The position numbers and the translations under genes are program-made. Under the pieces are notes generated by a model. It did no database searches. It saw only the letters and a list, made by a program, of their open reading frames with translations, and had not been told where the DNA came from. 64,000 nt of DNA from Ideonella paludis (GTDB taxonomy: Bacteria; Pseudomonadota; Gammaproteobacteria; Burkholderiales; Burkholderiaceae_C), in contig NZ_JAGQDG010000003.1 in assembly GCF_018069865.1 (NCBI RefSeq), positions 124,001 to 188,000 on the forward strand, given 5' to 3'. This document shows, piece by piece, positions 61,729 through 64,000 of this stretch; the first letter of the stretch is position 1; the number at the start of each line of letters is the position of its first letter.

Positions 61729-62943
61729 TTACTTGACCCAGGTGTTGAGTTGAATAATGGGCAAAAGCACGGCCAGCACGATCAGCATCACGACCACGCC
61801 CATCACCACGATCAGCAGCGGCTCCAAGATGGTGGCCACCGCCAAGGCGCGGCGCTGCACTTCACCACCGAGCTGGCGGGCCGCACGGTCGAGCATGACG
61901 GGCAATTGCCCCGTTTGTTCGCCCAGGCGGGCGAACATGGCCAAAAGGCCCGGAAAGCGCTTCTTGGCGGCCAGGGCGGAGGCCAAGGGGGCACCTTCGC
62001 GCACCTGCACCAAGGCGTCCATCGCGTCGGCCCGCATGGCGCGGTTGGACAGCGTCTCGGCTGCCGCCTGCAGCGCTTTCAAAATCGGCACACCGGCACT
62101 GGCCAACATGGCCAAGGTGCCGGCAAAGCGAGCGGCGTTGTAGCCCCGCGCTAAACGGCCAATCAGGGGCAGGGTCAACATGCCGGCATCAAAGCGCTGG
62201 CGGAAGGCCTCGCGTTTGAGCGCCACGCTCAAGCCCACGCTGCCCAGGGTGAGCATCACCAGCACCAGCCAGCCATAGCTGCGCACAAACGCGCTCAACG
62301 CCAGCATCGCCACTGTCAGGCCGGGCAGGGCACGTTTGCCGTTGCTGAATACGCTGGCCACCTGTGGCACGACATAGGTGACCAAGAACGTGACGATGAC
62401 GATGGCGATCAAGGAGACGATGGCCGGATAAAGCATGGCGCCCATCAGCTTGGCCTTCAGGGCTTGGCGCTCTTCCAAGTCGTCGGCCAGGCGCTCCAAC
62501 ACGGCGCCCAGGGCGCCGCTTTGCTCGCCCGCCGCCACCACCGCGCGGTAGACATCGTCAAACTCTTTGGGCGCTGTGGCCAGCGCGCGCGCAAACGGGC
62601 TGCCGGCATTGACCTCGCTTTTGAGGTGCGCCACCAGCTCGCGCTGGCGCGGCTCCTCCGCCTCGTCAGCCAGCGCGGTCAGGGCACGCTCCAGCGGCAG
62701 GCCTGAGCCCACCAAACCGGCCAACTGCCGCGTCCACACCGTCAGGCCCGAGGCGGAAAAGGCCCGGCGCTTGAACTGCATCTGCCCACTGCTGGCGTCG
62801 GCCTGGGCCACGGGGGTGACTTCCAGGGGCACCAGCCCCAAGGCCCGCACTTGGGCGCGCGCGGCCTTGGCATGGTCGGCATCCACCAAGCCAGTCTTGG
62901 ACTTGCCTGCAGCGTCTAGCGCGTCGTATTTGAAGGCGGGCAT
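61729..62943 (-). CDS. gspF: Type II secretion inner-membrane protein GspF
   Basis: A 404-residue protein of normal GspF length with two T2SSF domains (ARQLAGLVGSGLPLERALTALAD near residue 73 and ARFAGTLAMLASAGVPILKALQAAAET near 275) and three membrane segments. The N-terminus MPAFKYDALDAAGKSKTGLVDAD is GspF-typical. It is the inner-membrane platform on which the GspE ATPase acts. GspE and DUF2164 genes lie directly upstream. A type IV pilus PilC is less likely, given the start and partner motifs. Confidence 0.93.
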   Translation of the reverse strand: MPAFKYDALDAAGKSKTGLVDADHAKAARAQVRALGLVPLEVTPVAQADASSGQMQFKRRAFSASGLTVWTRQLAGLVGSGLPLERALTALADEAEEPRQRELVAHLKSEVNAGSPFARALATAPKEFDDVYRAVVAAGEQSGALGAVLERLADDLEERQALKAKLMGAMLYPAIVSLIAIVIVTFLVTYVVPQVASVFSNGKRALPGLTVAMLALSAFVRSYGWLVLVMLTLGSVGLSVALKREAFRQRFDAGMLTLPLIGRLARGYNAARFAGTLAMLASAGVPILKALQAAAETLSNRAMRADAMDALVQVREGAPLASALAAKKRFPGLLAMFARLGEQTGQLPVMLDRAARQLGGEVQRRALAVATILEPLLIVVMGVVVMLIVLAVLLPIIQLNTWVK

Positions 62944-62949
62944 GGCAGC

Positions 62950-63219
62950 TTAGCGCTTGGCGGCGCGTTGCTGCGCTGCCCAGTAAGTGAACTCATCTTC
63001 GTGGACCTCGATGTCCAACTCGGCCACCCGCGCCTGCAGGCGCTCTTGGGCGTCGGCCACCCCTTGGTTGTAGATGGCGGGGCCAATCTCCTGCAAGAAA
63101 AAACCCAGCAAGCCGCCTGCGGCGACATTGCCGATGGGCTCGTCCATGTGCGCTTCAAAGTAGCGCTGGATCGATTCGATGGCCTGTTGCCGGGCCTGCT
63201 TGTGAAGCTCGATGGCCAT
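62950..63219 (-). CDS. DUF2164 protein
   Basis: An 89-residue protein with DUF2164 pattern MAIELHKQARQQAIESIQRYFEAHMDEPIGNVAAGGLLGFFLQEIGPAIYNQGVADAQ, probably a helical cytoplasmic protein. It is squeezed between gspE (3-base gap) and gspF (6-base gap), so it is co-translated with them. A regulatory or adaptor role for the secretion ATPase is possible but unproven. Confidence 0.82.
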   Translation of the reverse strand: MAIELHKQARQQAIESIQRYFEAHMDEPIGNVAAGGLLGFFLQEIGPAIYNQGVADAQERLQARVAELDIEVHEDEFTYWAAQQRAAKR

Positions 63220-63222
63220 ACA

Positions 63223-64000
63223 TCACTCGCGGGTGACCCGCAGCACTTCTTCCAAGGAGGTGATGCCTTCGGCGACCAAGCGCTCGCCGTCAGCCCGCAT
63301 CGAGCGCAAACCGCCCCGCTCGGCAGCGGCGACGATCTCGGCGTCACTGGCGCGGCTGTGAATGAGGTTCTGCACTTCCTCCGTCACCGTCATCAGCTCA
63401 TAAACGCCGGTACGGCCTTTGTAGCCCGTATGGCTGCACTCGGGGCAGCCCACGGCATGCCAGCGCGGGCGGCCGTCCAGGTCTTCGCCCCGGCGCTTGC
63501 AGTGCTTGCAGAGCTTGCGCACCAAGCGCTGAGCCAGCACGCCCAGCAGCGAGCTGGAGAGCAAGAAGGGCTCCACACCCATGTCGATCAAGCGCGCGAC
63601 GGTGGAGGGCGCGTCATTGGTGTGCACCGTGGCCAACACCAAGTGGCCGGTCAGCGAGGCCTGGATGGCGATCTGCGCGGTCTCGCCGTCGCGGATTTCG
63701 CCAACCATGATCACGTCCGGGTCCTGGCGCAAAAAGGCGCGCAGGGCCTTGGCAAAAGTCAGGTCGATCTTGGCATTGACCTGGGTTTGGCTGATGCCCG
63801 GCAGCTCATATTCCACCGGGTCTTCCACCGTCAGCACATTGGTGGTGGAGGTATCCAGGCGGCCCAGCGACGCATAAAGCGTGGTGGTCTTGCCCGAGCC
63901 CGTCGGGCCGGTGACCAACACAATGCCGTGCGGCTGCTGCACCAGGCGGTCAAAGGCCTTGAGCACCTCGCCGTCCATGCCTAAGCCTTCCAGGGTGAAG
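63223..64000 (-). CDS. gspE: Type II secretion ATPase GspE, C-terminal part (runs off window)
   Basis: The last 258 residues of GspE; the frame is open to base 64000. Seen are Walker [18 protein letters not shown], the Asp box [11 protein letters not shown], Walker [37 protein letters not shown], and the zinc motif CKHC...CPEC. The CxxC pair places it in the T2SS GspE group. It powers pseudopilus assembly at the inner membrane. The N-terminal half lies outside the window. Confidence 0.95.
   Translation of the reverse strand, partial: FTLEGLGMDGEVLKAFDRLVQQPHGIVLVTGPTGSGKTTTLYASLGRLDTSTTNVLTVEDPVEYELPGISQTQVNAKIDLTFAKALRAFLRQDPDVIMVGEIRDGETAQIAIQASLTGHLVLATVHTNDAPSTVARLIDMGVEPFLLSSSLLGVLAQRLVRKLCKHCKRRGEDLDGRPRWHAVGCPECSHTGYKGRTGVYELMTVTEEVQNLIHSRASDAEIVAAAERGGLRSMRADGERLVAEGITSLEEVLRVTRE

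Noticed and set aside
1-64000. Prophage, integron or insertion sequence
   Set aside because: No integrase, transposase, phage structural gene, attachment repeat or resolvase was found on either strand.

Overview
The window looks like chromosome from a high-GC betaproteobacterium of the order Burkholderiales, probably the Rubrivivax/Roseateles/Leptothrix-like branch. The evidence is the gene content and synteny (rplM-rpsI-DUF6776-bactofilin-erpA facing anmK-M23-tyrS-dtd, gltIJKL behind a LysR gene, a TctC/Bug solute-binding protein, a betaproteobacterial-type TyrS) and the strong GC bias at third codon positions. The assignment is inferred from gene content, not from a 16S gene. There is no integrase, transposase, CRISPR array, rRNA or tRNA; almost everything is ordinary core or metabolic chromosome.

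Layout. 1-177: start of an HNH endonuclease gene leaving the window. 441-9190: a fatty-acid beta-oxidation block (TetR regulator, acyl-CoA dehydrogenase, DUF2147, FadB-like, FadA-like thiolase, DUF1569 lipoprotein, enoyl-CoA hydratase, SGNH hydrolase). 9249-12905: MGMT-like protein, SDR, YciA-type thioesterase and an Atm1-type ABC exporter. 12909-17225: LysR gene plus gltIJKL glutamate/aspartate importer, with a LysR operator and an attenuator-like hairpin, ending in a 110-bp tandem repeat of terminator hairpins. 17620-21777: membrane propeller-PAS-GGDEF-EAL protein. 21799-31427: Crp/Fnr regulator divergent from a cluster joining two adenylate-forming CoA ligases to a complete LivGHMKF-type importer. 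31439-34272: compositionally odd secreted protein, cupin, TctC/Bug protein. 34335-42318: housekeeping (dtd, FKBP, tyrS, M23 peptidase, anmK, erpA, bactofilin, rpsI, rplM). 42319-50412: GNAT, Bcr/CflA efflux pump, RNase P RNA, cysK, DUF3025, pyrC, GFA protein, GNAT, 5'-nucleotidase, AAA ATPase. 50614-59581: bacterial alpha-2-macroglobulin, PH-domain protein and PBP1C. 59672-61564: OmpW protein and SGNH lipoprotein. 61729-64000: type II secretion GspF, DUF2164 and the end of GspE.

How parts work together. The most informative non-coding signal is an 18-nt identical string, part of a dyad, found only in front of the TetR gene of the beta-oxidation block and in front of the SGNH lipoprotein-OmpW pair 61 kb away. 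It suggests one TetR regulon covering extracellular ester hydrolysis, outer-membrane passage and beta-oxidation. The Crp/Fnr-ligase-transporter cluster looks like a dedicated uptake-and-CoA-activation unit for an unidentified carboxylic acid. No clearly new defence or mobile system was seen.
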